Source: CAMDMI01 sp036759185 (GTDB lineage Bacteria > Bacteroidota > Bacteroidia > Cytophagales > Flexibacteraceae). From it: a stretch of DNA of 21,706 nucleotides. Location of the stretch: NCBI GenBank assembly GCA_036759185.1, contig DAIOVD010000062.1, forward strand, positions 1 to 21,706, read 5' to 3'. This document shows positions 5,836 through 14,800 of this stretch, piece by piece. The notes beneath the pieces were generated by a model that made no database searches, was not told where the DNA came from, and saw only the letters and a program-made list of their open reading frames with translations. The number at the start of each line of letters is the position of its first letter. Position 1 is the first letter of the stretch. The position numbers and the translations under genes were made by a program.

Positions 5836-8277
5836 TTAGTCTTTGTACTTTATCCACCCGCCTGTTTTAATACCGGATTTTGTGTTGTACCGGACAATGT
5901 AGAGTCCGCATGGAAGGTTGGTTGTGCCAATCCCATTTTCGGTATAGGATTCCGTGCTGATTAACCGTTTGCCGGTGATGTCGTACACCATGCAGGCTCC
6001 AGGTTCCTGGTCCCGGATCCAGAATCGGGAGCCACCCGGATTGGGATAAATTCCGTATGGAAGAGGAAGCCTGTCAATTGGGTTTGGGTCCGGATTCGCC
6101 GGTTTCGGGAATGGATGGTAGTACATCCGGAACAAGCCCTGAATGGGTTTGTTGTCGACCCCATAAAAGTTACCCCAGACCAAAACCTTGTTGTTGTCCT
6201 GAGGAACCACACCGGAGATTTCAGCATTGTAGGAATTGTAAAACAGGGGAGGAGTGAAAAGTGTATCTGTACATAGATTCACATAGGACTGAAGGCCTGC
6301 GTTTGTTAAAACTAGTGAAGCGGTTGGTCCCATTGTAAATTCAAATGGACCTGAAATTCCCAAATCAGTTTTCAATGTTCGTCCACTGTCGATGGGGGAG
6401 AAGGTACCTGTCGGACTGATTCTGCCATATTGGTAACTACAATTATAAACTCCACCCATTGATGCGAATGTCAGGGTAATATGGCCTGATGGATCAGCAC
6501 CGAGACTCAGCACTTTTCCGGCGCCTTGAGGAAGAAAGTGAAAGCTGGTGTCGATGGTAAAACTGCTGTCCAGCTTCAGGATCCGATGGATGTAGCCTGA
6601 TGTCCAGAAGGGGCTTCCGGGGGGATCATTTCCACCTGGTTCGAACCATTTGACGGAAGAAAAGGTCAGGTAATTCTTTTTGTCCCGGCCCTGAAAAAAA
6701 GCGGGTTCCACCTCCAGATTCCGACCTGTATCTTCCAAAAACCCGAAGGTTTTCGAAGGGATGCTGAGGTCTTTTTGTCCGTCTCCGTTGAAATGAAGTA
6801 CCCGAACCGGGTTTTTAACAAAAACACTCAGTTTTCCACCTGGCCGGGGACTCATTCCAAAAATAAAATTCGTGTAAGATGAGTCAGTAGGAAAGTCGAT
6901 GGTGGAAATAGTTTGCCCGTTTTGATCGAAATGTACAATGCCCGGAAACGATGAATTACTTTTAGTATAGATCGTCCATATTGTGCCATCCTCGTTAAAA
7001 ACCAGATGTTTGGGAAGGTAGTAGAATGGTTGATTTCCAGTACCATCCTCAAAAAAAGAACAACGGAATGTTGTATCCACTCCGCCATCTGGCATAAGTC
7101 GAACCAGGCCCGGGGACGAATGCCCCAGGTACTCTTTAAAATCTCCAGTAATCAGAATGCTCTGATCCGGAAGCGGAAAAACCCCTTTAATGTTCTTTCT
7201 CTTTAGATGTTCACCTCTGTGAACCATCAACAATCCTTGTACATTCCAGCGTTTGTATTCAAAACCATCCGGGGTTATTCCAATAACGCAAAAATCACCG
7301 GATTGCATTCTCGCCCATCTCAACCCGTCGGAATACATGTTCCAATAGGTGGTGCTGAACAGGCGGCTAATCTGGCCGGTGGAATCGATCCGCATCAGGG
7401 AAATGGAATCCTGGCTGACATTCACTTCTTTGTAGAATAAATCGCCATTTGAATCAGCAAAGGAGAGAAACTGATTGCTTTGAACCGGCTTCCAATCGGA
7501 AAAGAAAAGGCTTCCGTCCCGTCTCAGGCAATTGATTTTCTGGATTCCATTTTCATATCTTTCCACCCATGTATGGCCATTTGGAAGAGTTTCGAACCAT
7601 GAAATACCGGTCAGTAAAGAAGGAGTTTCTACCTGCCCGTTTGAGGATATGGTTTTAAGTTGGTTTGAAAAAAGACCCAGGTATTTTCCATTTTCAATGG
7701 ATTGAATTTTGAATGGTATTTCGGAACAGGTGAAAGAAGAATCCAGAGAGCCATCTAGTCTGTAACGAAGTAAAGCGGCTGGTTTTGTGCCGGAAGCCGT
7801 TTGCTTCAGAAAGAAAAAGGAACCTGTTTGGCATAAATAGGACCTGTTCTTATCGTCCCATCGGAGGGGTGAAAAGGTAGAATCAAGCCGACCGTCTGGA
7901 AGAAGGCCAATCATATTGCTTTTGCCCAACTGGCCGGTGTACATTATATCACCTATTGCCAGTAACCTGCCATTATCCAATTCAATGAGGTTATTTATAT
8001 GATAATAATTTTGTGGATCACGGTTTCGGAAATTTGTATCCGGATCGCCATTTGGCAGCAAGCGGACAATTCCCTGACTTCTGAAGCCAGAGTAATGAAA
8101 GAAACTTCCTACAACCCAAACCTTCTCATCCAATTTGGAACCCATGGTCCCGATGTAATACGAATCCGGGCCATACCCGATGGGCGATTGAAACGAATAA
8201 TCAATTGCACCTGAATGCTGGGCAATAGCGATGGTACCCAAAAAATGAAGCAGAAAAATCAACAGAGTTGGTCTCAT
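5836..8277 (-). CDS. T9SS cargo protein with delta-60-type beta-propeller repeats
   Basis: This 813-residue exported protein has a signal peptide ending IAIAQ. Several delta-60-like repeats can be read, including GIVRLLPNGDPDTNF, MIGLLPDGRLDSTF, LLRYRLDGSLDSSF, LVRLMPDGGVDTTF and LKLDSSFTIDTSF. Such repeats build beta-propellers. The C-terminus has YGIYPNPGGSRFWI, VYDITGKRLIST and LPCGLYIVRY, a T9SS type A sorting domain. No catalytic motif is apparent, so a binding or structural surface role is likely. It lies 105 bp upstream of the CotH gene on the same strand, so the two could be co-transcribed. Confidence 0.85.
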   Translation of the reverse strand: MRPTLLIFLLHFLGTIAIAQHSGAIDYSFQSPIGYGPDSYYIGTMGSKLDEKVWVVGSFFHYSGFRSQGIVRLLPNGDPDTNFRNRDPQNYYHINNLIELDNGRLLAIGDIMYTGQLGKSNMIGLLPDGRLDSTFSPLRWDDKNRSYLCQTGSFFFLKQTASGTKPAALLRYRLDGSLDSSFTCSEIPFKIQSIENGKYLGLFSNQLKTISSNGQVETPSLLTGISWFETLPNGHTWVERYENGIQKINCLRRDGSLFFSDWKPVQSNQFLSFADSNGDLFYKEVNVSQDSISLMRIDSTGQISRLFSTTYWNMYSDGLRWARMQSGDFCVIGITPDGFEYKRWNVQGLLMVHRGEHLKRKNIKGVFPLPDQSILITGDFKEYLGHSSPGLVRLMPDGGVDTTFRCSFFEDGTGNQPFYYLPKHLVFNEDGTIWTIYTKSNSSFPGIVHFDQNGQTISTIDFPTDSSYTNFIFGMSPRPGGKLSVFVKNPVRVLHFNGDGQKDLSIPSKTFGFLEDTGRNLEVEPAFFQGRDKKNYLTFSSVKWFEPGGNDPPGSPFWTSGYIHRILKLDSSFTIDTSFHFLPQGAGKVLSLGADPSGHITLTFASMGGVYNCSYQYGRISPTGTFSPIDSGRTLKTDLGISGPFEFTMGPTASLVLTNAGLQSYVNLCTDTLFTPPLFYNSYNAEISGVVPQDNNKVLVWGNFYGVDNKPIQGLFRMYYHPFPKPANPDPNPIDRLPLPYGIYPNPGGSRFWIRDQEPGACMVYDITGKRLISTESYTENGIGTTNLPCGLYIVRYNTKSGIKTGGWIKYKD

Positions 8278-8486
8278 TGGGAGTGGGTTTCAGAGCAATC
8301 TGGCTTGCAATATAATGGTTGCCCTTTCAGAAAAAAGCAATCGGTTGGTCTGTCCGGTAAATGTATTTCTCAGGAGCTTCAACGATAGGGTTTTGCTTCA
8401 GATCCAGCAATTGTTTCTATTCAGAATTCAGCTTCGGATCTGGATGTCAGAGATCAAACAAATTTAACATTCGGAATGATTCCGTC

Positions 8487-10616
8487 TTACATCTTCACCA
8501 ATTTCCTGACCACGGGTTTGCCGTTCTTATCTGCTTTTACCCAGTAAACCCCGGCATTCAGATGGCTGGTTTTGATGCTCCCGTCCGCAAAACGAATGAC
8601 CGGATATTCATTCCCCATGGCATCAATTATCTGAATAGTTGACGTCTTCTCAATTCCTGAAATGCGGAACGATTCCTTTGCCGGATTCGGATACAAACTC
8701 ATGTGCGGCACCGATACCATGCTTTGGGTAGCCACCGGCGCTCCTCCATTGGTCGTGAATAAAATATTGGAATAGTCACCTGCTACCCATCCGTTCAGAA
8801 TATCGGTGAAACAAACAGAATTGATGGACCGGGCCGTGTTGATGGAGGTATTTGTCCATGAATTGCCGGAATCAATCGTTTTCAGGACGGTACCGTTTGC
8901 ACCCACAACCCAGCCCGACTGAAACGTAACAAACGAACAACCATACAGATTTTCGGTGGTGTTGCTTTCCAGTTGTTCCCAGGTAGTTCCGCCGTCTGTT
9001 GATTTCAGAATGGTGCCATTCAAGCCCACAGAATAACCAATCTGATCTGTAGCGAACCTGATACACATAAGATCCTGTGTGGTACCCGATTGGAGATCAA
9101 TCCAGGTATTTCCACCGTTGGATGATTTCAGGATCGCACCGTTTTCTCCGGCTACCCAGCCCACGCTTTCATTGATGAAATACACACTGTAAAAGGATTT
9201 GGAAACATCCGGATTGTGGTCCGTCCAGGTCGTTCCGCCATCGGTTGTTTTAAATACGGTTCCGTAGCCATCGCTGTCGTTTCCAACAACCCAGCCATGA
9301 ATAGAGTCGGTGAAATAAACACTGTTAAAATCGTCGCTGGTAAAGGAATTTGGAGGTGTGCTAAAGTCCCAGTTATCGCCTCCATCCCTGGTAACAGCCA
9401 GAGTTCGCCTTTCACCGCATACCCAGCCAACGGAATCGTCGAAAAAGTGGCAGCCATACAATTCGTCATTACCGGGGGAAGAATAACTGGTCCAACCAGT
9501 ACCTGCGTTCACTGTTTTAAGGATGATTCCGTCGCCATCGCCGTTGTCACCTACAGTCCATCCAATCTGGTTGGTTGGAAAATGGATGCAGTTAAGGTTG
9601 TATTCCGGATCACCTTCGTCGTTTTCCTGAAATGTCCAGTTGCTGCCTCCGTCTTCTGTTTTTATGATCACACCATATGAGAACGGACTGTCTCCAAAAT
9701 CGCCTACCGCCCAAAGTACGAGTGGTGACACAACAAAAAGTCGGCTCAGGTTTTCGCCGGTAAAGGTATCGTGGTTTCCCCAGGAAGCTCCTCCGTTGGT
9801 GGTTTTGATCAGGGCGCCGTTTCCGCCGGCAATCCAACCATTTTGTGTATCCGTAAACTGAATGGATTGAAGCGATTCAATTGTGCCGGAACTGGCCGTG
9901 TCCCAGGAAAGTCCTCCGTTGGTGGTTTTGAGAAGGGTTCCGGCACTTCCGGCAGCACAGCCTTTGGTTGTAGAAGTGAAGTACACAGCATTCAGTTCGG
10001 AAGTGGTGCCGGACGTTTGGATTTGCCAGTTGCCACCTCCGTTTGTTGTTTTTATAATGGTGCCATTTGTTCCAACAATATAGCCCAGATTGGCATCCAG
10101 GAAAAATAGGCTATGCAGCAATTCGGTCACGCCACTGGTTTGGGCCACCCAGCTATTTCCGCCATTGGTTGTTTTGGAAATGACTCCTCCTGAACCTGCC
10201 ACCCAACCGGTTTGTTCGTTGAAAAAAAAGAGGCAGTGAAAATCGGCTCCTCCCAGATTGATTGATTCCCAGCTCAGTCCTCCGGTCGTTGACTTCAATA
10301 CCATCCCGCCTTCACCGCACGTGTAGCCCACCTGGTCGTTTAGGAACTGCACTGCAAAGAGGTTGTTGGCTGATCCGGCTGCTTGTTTTTGCCAGGATGC
10401 GCCCCCATCTGTTGTTCGGATGATGAAACCATAATTGCCAACAGCAACAGCCTTTTGGGCCGAAAAAGCATGAATATCGTGCATCGATTCATTTCCTTCC
10501 GGTGTGGGATTCTGCCATTTCCAGGAGGAGACCTGGGCGGTAGCTGAATAGGAAAATAGAATAACCAGAAACGCCCGGAACAAAGAAAATGGATTGGATA
10601 AGCAAGCTTGTAACAT
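8487..10616 (-). CDS. T9SS cargo protein with 14 Ycf48/BNR-like repeats
   Basis: I use the ATG at 10616, which gives MLQACLSNPFSLFRAFLVILFSYSATAQ as signal peptide; a TTG three codons earlier is also possible. The body consists of about 14 repeats of roughly 42-50 residues with the pattern (V/I)GxNGxIxKTTNGGxSW, then FxxxxxGW, as in Ycf48-like (PSII assembly/BNR) propellers. Fourteen units equals two 7-bladed propellers in one chain. The C-terminus has LYPNPAKESFRISG, IIDAMGNEYPV and LNAGVYWVKA, a T9SS type A sorting domain. Ycf48 itself helps assemble photosystem II. In non-photosynthetic bacteria the repeat occurs in secreted surface proteins of unknown function, so no assembly role is implied here. 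Confidence 0.88.
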   Translation of the reverse strand: MLQACLSNPFSLFRAFLVILFSYSATAQVSSWKWQNPTPEGNESMHDIHAFSAQKAVAVGNYGFIIRTTDGGASWQKQAAGSANNLFAVQFLNDQVGYTCGEGGMVLKSTTGGLSWESINLGGADFHCLFFFNEQTGWVAGSGGVISKTTNGGNSWVAQTSGVTELLHSLFFLDANLGYIVGTNGTIIKTTNGGGNWQIQTSGTTSELNAVYFTSTTKGCAAGSAGTLLKTTNGGLSWDTASSGTIESLQSIQFTDTQNGWIAGGNGALIKTTNGGASWGNHDTFTGENLSRLFVVSPLVLWAVGDFGDSPFSYGVIIKTEDGGSNWTFQENDEGDPEYNLNCIHFPTNQIGWTVGDNGDGDGIILKTVNAGTGWTSYSSPGNDELYGCHFFDDSVGWVCGERRTLAVTRDGGDNWDFSTPPNSFTSDDFNSVYFTDSIHGWVVGNDSDGYGTVFKTTDGGTTWTDHNPDVSKSFYSVYFINESVGWVAGENGAILKSSNGGNTWIDLQSGTTQDLMCIRFATDQIGYSVGLNGTILKSTDGGTTWEQLESNTTENLYGCSFVTFQSGWVVGANGTVLKTIDSGNSWTNTSINTARSINSVCFTDILNGWVAGDYSNILFTTNGGAPVATQSMVSVPHMSLYPNPAKESFRISGIEKTSTIQIIDAMGNEYPVIRFADGSIKTSHLNAGVYWVKADKNGKPVVRKLVKM

Positions 10617-10874
10617 ATTTCGCAACGAATAGGAGGCTCAGAAAATGAACAGGCAAATAGCTCATTTTAGTCAGATTCCAAAACAAGCAGAACCAGGGTA
10701 GGAGATGAGAGTCCTCACGAAAAAAGGAGATTACCATATTGTTCATCCCGGATCTCATAGCTCTTTCAATCGAAAACCATCGGTAAGCGGGGGACCGGGA
10801 TGAAGAAATTCAAGTCGGGTGATTTTGGGTTTCAACCAGTGTGAAGTGACCTTCAATCTGTCAGTTGTATATCG
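10617..10874. other. Intergenic stretch downstream of the GNAT gene
   Basis: About 258 bp with no convincing gene. An 8-bp inverted repeat, CATCCCGG (10744-10751) and CCGGGATG (10795-10802), is 43 bp apart, and its role is unclear. The promoter of the Ycf48-like gene must lie in the part nearest 10617, but I could not identify it. Confidence 0.4.
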
Positions 10875-11774
10875 TCAACCGGAAATAGGTTCATCCTCCC
10901 AGCAAATGGAAACGATATTCCAACCTTTGCTTGTCCTGATATACTGAAACAGCTTATTGCCCTGTCCCTCAAAATAGGATCCATTTAGATATCCTTTCTT
11001 CTCGTAACGTGACACCCGTTGGGCTATATGGCCGATCACCATTGTGTTTTCCGATATTTCAAATTCTTCAAATTCGGTAAGAGTCCCGTCTGTGAGTATT
11101 TTTTTTCTTGGTTCTATAAAGGTTTCAATATTGAAAACCTCCTCATTTCCATTGCCCTTCTTTACAATGATGGTTTCCGGTAAGCAGATCTCATAAATTT
11201 TCCCGAAATAAGGCAAGTGCTGCCTGGTGTTTTTGAACAGGCTGTAAAAAGTTGTGGTGAGCTGATTCAACTGAAGTTTGTCCACCGTATTTGCAAACAC
11301 CAGAATTTGATCCGTCCCGTTTGAAATCTCATTCTCAAAGTTAAGCCCCAGCTTTTTAAGGATGGTTGTTGAACCTGCGTTTTCGTTTTTTGCAATCGCA
11401 AGAACCTCTGAATGCACAGGATTTTGAATCACATCATCCAGAACAGCTTTCAGCGCCTCAAACGCATATTCATCCCGGGTAAATTCAGATAGAAATTCAA
11501 ATCCAATATCCGGATGATCCAGGAATTCACGTTTGGTAAAGGTGATCATTCCGATAGGCGTTGTTGACTCCTTCAGTTTCACCAGCCAATAATGAAGAAC
11601 CGTACTATCAACGATTTCACGAACAAATTCCCTGGCGTCCTCAAATGTTTTGATATTCCGGTCTCCATGAACGTCGATCCAGCCTGGCCTGTTAATCAAA
11701 TCAAGAATAACGTGCTCATCTCCCGGATGCAACGAATTCAGAATAAGGTTTGGTGTCTGATAGCTGCTTTTCAT
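10875..11774 (-). CDS. GNAT acetyltransferase fused to an NTF2-like domain
   Basis: I prefer the ATG at 11774 (MKSSYQTPNLILNSLHPGDE), giving 299 residues; an upstream extension of 21 residues has no domain-like character. Residues about 1-165 resemble RimJ/RimL-type N-acetyltransferases: NLILNSLHPGDEHVILDLIN, YWLVKLKESTTPIGMITFTKRE, a DIGFEFLSEFTRDEYAFEAL segment that fits the acetyl-CoA-binding core, and NAGSTTILKKLGL. Residues about 170-299 resemble an NTF2/SnoaL-like (DUF4440-type) fold: FYSLFKNT, VIGHIAQRVSRYEKKG and FQYIRTSKGWNIVSICWED. The two parts form one uninterrupted frame. The GNAT part would transfer an acetyl group to an unknown amine; the NTF2 part may bind a ligand or dimerise. 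No signal peptide, so cytoplasmic. Confidence 0.8.
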   Translation of the reverse strand: MKSSYQTPNLILNSLHPGDEHVILDLINRPGWIDVHGDRNIKTFEDAREFVREIVDSTVLHYWLVKLKESTTPIGMITFTKREFLDHPDIGFEFLSEFTRDEYAFEALKAVLDDVIQNPVHSEVLAIAKNENAGSTTILKKLGLNFENEISNGTDQILVFANTVDKLQLNQLTTTFYSLFKNTRQHLPYFGKIYEICLPETIIVKKGNGNEEVFNIETFIEPRKKILTDGTLTEFEEFEISENTMVIGHIAQRVSRYEKKGYLNGSYFEGQGNKLFQYIRTSKGWNIVSICWEDEPISG

Positions 11775-11823
11775 AGTTCTGTCCTTTTGAAATATAGTGA
11801 CCGGTTTGAATGTGCTCACAGAT

Positions 11824-11867
11824 GGCTGAAAAAACAAAAAGGGGTGAGGATTGACTCATTTTCAGCC
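11824..11867. repeat. Inverted repeat between the GNAT and FG-GAP genes
   Basis: Nine-base arms GGCTGAAAA (11824-11832) and TTTTCAGCC (11859-11867) are perfectly complementary, with a 26-nt spacer. It lies between the stop of the FG-GAP-like gene and the start of the GNAT gene, so it could be a weak terminator for the former, but there is no T-tract after the stem. Confidence 0.35.
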
Positions 11868-11898
11868 CGTCATAGATTCGGGTCATACGGCATGATCA

Positions 11899-13611
11899 TC
11901 ACGGCTTCAGTATTTTCAAATGACCCGTTTTGCCATGTTCAAATTGCACGGTAAGTTGATAAAGTCCGGGAGAAAGGCCTGACAGATCGGCCATGTTTGA
12001 ATTGGAAATGGTCAGAACAGGTTTTCCGGTGATGTCCAGCACATGTATCATTTGAATGAACTGATCGGATTGAACCGTGAGGATGTTGGTGGCCGGATTT
12101 GGGAAAACATAAAGGAAGCTTTTGGTTTCACCCCTAACAGACGACGCCAGAACCGGAATGCAGGCACTGGTTTGCGAGCAGCCGTTCTCCGTTATCTGAA
12201 CCGCATAACTTCCCGGGCCTGGTGCCACAAACCTTTTCCCGGTTGCATTGGCAATGGGTTGATTGGCATTGTTGCAATCGATCCATTGGTAGCTGGCATT
12301 GGCAACCGCCGTCAAGGTATCGTTGCTCTGCGTTACAACGGAAGACGATACCAGACATTGACCCTCATAGATGCGTACTTGCCCTTCTTTGTTGCTAAAC
12401 GGGTTCACCGGTCCGGTACCCTGAATGGCACCTATCGCCAGGATCGATCCATTGTCGCTCAAGGCGACACTATGCCCGGAATATACGCTTACACCATCCC
12501 CTGTAATGGAGTCACCATTCTGAACCCAACTGTTTCCGTTCCAATCGAAAATTCGCACAAGTCCGGATGCCGGTAATGCGGTGTTGAAGCTTTTATATCC
12601 AATCGCCATTCGGTTTCCGTTTCCTGCAAGGCTGACGGAATAACCACATTGGTCGAAAAAGTTCACTCCCCGAATTCTCGCTCCCCGTTGCACCCAGTTG
12701 CTGCCGATCCAGTCATAAACGATCGTCTCACCTATTTCGTATGTGGTGTTGTTCGGGTTCGAATCCCAGCCTTTGCTGCCAACCGCAATAGTGTTGCCAT
12801 TGTTGCTTATGCTCACGTCAAAACCGAATTGATCGTAGTTGTTAACCCCGTTTAACATCTGGCCCCGCTGAACCCAACTGGTTCCGTTGAAGTCATACAC
12901 CACAACCCGACCCTTTTCGGTGTTCGTTTTGTATGCGCCTACGACGATGGTATTGCCCTCGTCATCAATATCAACCGAACCACCCGCATACGTTCCGGGT
13001 ACAACCAACGGATTGCCACTCAAATGACCTGTGCCGTTGGCCGGATCTATGTCGAATGCCCATATTTTATTGGCAAGAGGTGAACCCATTACAGCAACCG
13101 TTCCACTGCCATTCATGCTGACAGAATGCCCGGCCCGTTGTGGACTTTCACTCGTGAAGATGCTTAGGTCATTCCCTCTCCGAACCCAGTTGTTGGAAAT
13201 GTTTAGGTCGTACACCTGCATTTTATTTTGCCCCGGTGTGCCAATGGCGATGGTGTTTCCGTTGTCTGTTATGCTCACATCATAGCCCGATTCTACGTTG
13301 GCTGCCGTTCCGTTTATTTCAGGACCAAGCAATACCCAATTCCATGAATTGGAACCCGTATTGTACGTGTAACGGTAAACTCTCGCCTGGCCCTGTTTGC
13401 CCAGGTTGGTGAACCCGCCGTTGTTGCCAATGGCACCGACAATCATCGTTTTCCCATCTCCGGAAAGATCTACAGACCAGCCGAAAAGGTCGTCGGTGCC
13501 TTCGCCGATCAGTTCCTTATCAAGTTCAAAGGTTGCCTGAGCCGAAACAGCATTCACGCTCAAGAGAATCGCCAATATTGGAAGTGCTAAAACGAACTGT
13601 TTAAGTGCCAC
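11899..13611 (-). CDS. T9SS cargo protein with seven FG-GAP-like propeller repeats
   Basis: The start is a GTG: in the same frame an upstream TAA leaves no ATG, and the result begins MALKQFVLALPILAILLSVNAVSAQ, a good signal peptide. Seven repeats of about 55-65 residues follow the pattern GxxxFGxSVxxxxxGNTIAVGA, for example LFGWSVDLSGDGKTMIVGA, FGFDVSISNNGNTIAVGS and GHSVALSDNGSILAIGA. These resemble FG-GAP/integrin-alpha propeller blades, and seven is the expected number for one closed propeller. After it come a Cys-containing region with SYQWIDCNNANQPI and SYAVQITENGCSQT, then the sorting domain (VFPNPATNILTV, VLDITGKPVLTI, LSPGLYQLTV). No enzyme motif was seen, so it is probably a surface adhesin or binding protein. 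Confidence 0.87.
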   Translation of the reverse strand: MALKQFVLALPILAILLSVNAVSAQATFELDKELIGEGTDDLFGWSVDLSGDGKTMIVGAIGNNGGFTNLGKQGQARVYRYTYNTGSNSWNWVLLGPEINGTAANVESGYDVSITDNGNTIAIGTPGQNKMQVYDLNISNNWVRRGNDLSIFTSESPQRAGHSVSMNGSGTVAVMGSPLANKIWAFDIDPANGTGHLSGNPLVVPGTYAGGSVDIDDEGNTIVVGAYKTNTEKGRVVVYDFNGTSWVQRGQMLNGVNNYDQFGFDVSISNNGNTIAVGSKGWDSNPNNTTYEIGETIVYDWIGSNWVQRGARIRGVNFFDQCGYSVSLAGNGNRMAIGYKSFNTALPASGLVRIFDWNGNSWVQNGDSITGDGVSVYSGHSVALSDNGSILAIGAIQGTGPVNPFSNKEGQVRIYEGQCLVSSSVVTQSNDTLTAVANASYQWIDCNNANQPIANATGKRFVAPGPGSYAVQITENGCSQTSACIPVLASSVRGETKSFLYVFPNPATNILTVQSDQFIQMIHVLDITGKPVLTISNSNMADLSGLSPGLYQLTVQFEHGKTGHLKILKP

Positions 13612-13793
13612 AGTTAGAATAATTTAATGCGAAACATAGGAAATATTTTGATCACAAAGGGAATATTGTCTTTAAGCACCTGTCTGTAGAATGGACCTTG
13701 CGTTCACCGGACAAGATCCAAATAGTAGGGATTTCTGGTCTTCGGCTTGAAGATAAGTACATGGAACAGGGGGAATTTCAATGCGATACAAGA

Positions 13794-14606
13794 TTATGTT
13801 GAGTTGGTCTTCTCCCTTTCATTCAGCGCCAGGTTTTTTGGCTTCAGGATAATGATGGTCAATATTCCCCAGACGGTTATTAGAAAACCCATGTAATTCA
13901 CAATCGTTTTGTCGGCAAAGTCTGCTGTGAAAGCAATGTCAATGGTTGAATGAAAAACCGCACAGATTAGAATGCTTGCCCTGGATGAGTTGTAAAGCCA
14001 GGTCAACAATATACTTCCGGTCAGAAGGCTGAACGTCCAGCCAAGAATTCCGGCAAAGTCCATTGCCGTGTAACCTGGTCGGTAAAAGAACAGTGGCCAG
14101 TGCCAAAAAGCCCAGAAAAAGGTCAAAAGAACACTTGATGTCAGGGCGTTATACCTTTCCTGAAATCGTGGCAAGGCAAAACCACGCCAACCAACTTCTT
14201 CGCCAAAGCCGAAGAATATGAGGTTGTACATGAAAAATGTCAAAATGTTGAATTGAGGGAACTCTCTGCAGGAAAGAAGTCCCGATAGATGGATGGGTGA
14301 TTTCTCAATGAAGTGGTTTATAATGCTTGCTATCACGGCAAGCAGGAAAGGACTTAAAAAGGCTATAGCCAGATAGGAGAGTGGTCTTATCTGCAGGCAC
14401 TTCGAAGTTAATTGTTTAACTCCCATGTCTTTATCATACATCCATGTCGTGATGAACGAAGCGATGAAAGGTCCAAGCCCACCAAGTGCGTGATGAAATG
14501 GCAAAGTCGGCAGGTTTTCCAACCCAATTATGTGTCCATACAAGGGGAGCCAGATGGTCCAGCTTACGAAATAGGAAAGGCTGAAAAATGTGATAAGTTG
14601 CCTCAT
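13794..14606 (-). CDS. CPBP-family intramembrane metalloprotease
   Basis: This 270-residue protein has several hydrophobic segments and the CPBP (CAAX protease and bacteriocin-processing, Abi) signature. Motif 1 is GEEVGWRG (E136, E137, R141). Motif 2 is FFWAFWHWP with H169. Motif 3 is CAVFHSTID with H219. These glutamate and histidine residues form the active site inside the membrane. Bacterial members include peptide-maturation and bacteriocin-immunity proteins, but the substrate here is unknown. The gene lies downstream of the alpha/beta hydrolase on the same strand, with a 194-bp gap. All key residues are present, so the enzyme is probably active. Confidence 0.88.
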   Translation of the reverse strand: MRQLITFFSLSYFVSWTIWLPLYGHIIGLENLPTLPFHHALGGLGPFIASFITTWMYDKDMGVKQLTSKCLQIRPLSYLAIAFLSPFLLAVIASIINHFIEKSPIHLSGLLSCREFPQFNILTFFMYNLIFFGFGEEVGWRGFALPRFQERYNALTSSVLLTFFWAFWHWPLFFYRPGYTAMDFAGILGWTFSLLTGSILLTWLYNSSRASILICAVFHSTIDIAFTADFADKTIVNYMGFLITVWGILTIIILKPKNLALNEREKTNST

Positions 14607-14800
14607 TCTTTCAAATCGGTATCGCCATTATTAATTGATTTTAAAGGATCTGATTTTAGCGTTCGGACAGAAAATCAAAGCACAAAAGCTGCTGCTCTTG
14701 TTACGAATGTTCAATTGAAATACCGCCGTTGAGTTTTGCACTTCAGCCCGTCAGACTCACAACCCCCGTTGAAGGCCGTGCTTTATTTGGACAATTTTCA

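Noticed and set aside
8472..8484. Small hairpin CGGAATGATTCCG just after the stop of the Ycf48-like gene
   Set aside because: Short stem and no T-tract on the transcribed strand, so it is not supported as a terminator.
10638..10694. An 18-codon + strand frame preceded by AGGAGG at a good distance
   Set aside because: Shine-Dalgarno sequences are rarely used in Bacteroidota and the peptide is too short and featureless to support.
11863..14754. An 11-bp identity, TCAGCCCGTCA, at 11863-11873 and 14744-14754
   Set aside because: The flanks do not align, so the match is short enough to be chance.
14607..14800. Possible integron attachment (attC) site between the hydrolase and CPBP genes, suggested by CAAC/GTTG-type motifs and cassette-like gene content
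   Set aside because: ACTCAAC fits one consensus end, but no matching complementary GTTRRRY end at the right distance was found, and no integrase is present.
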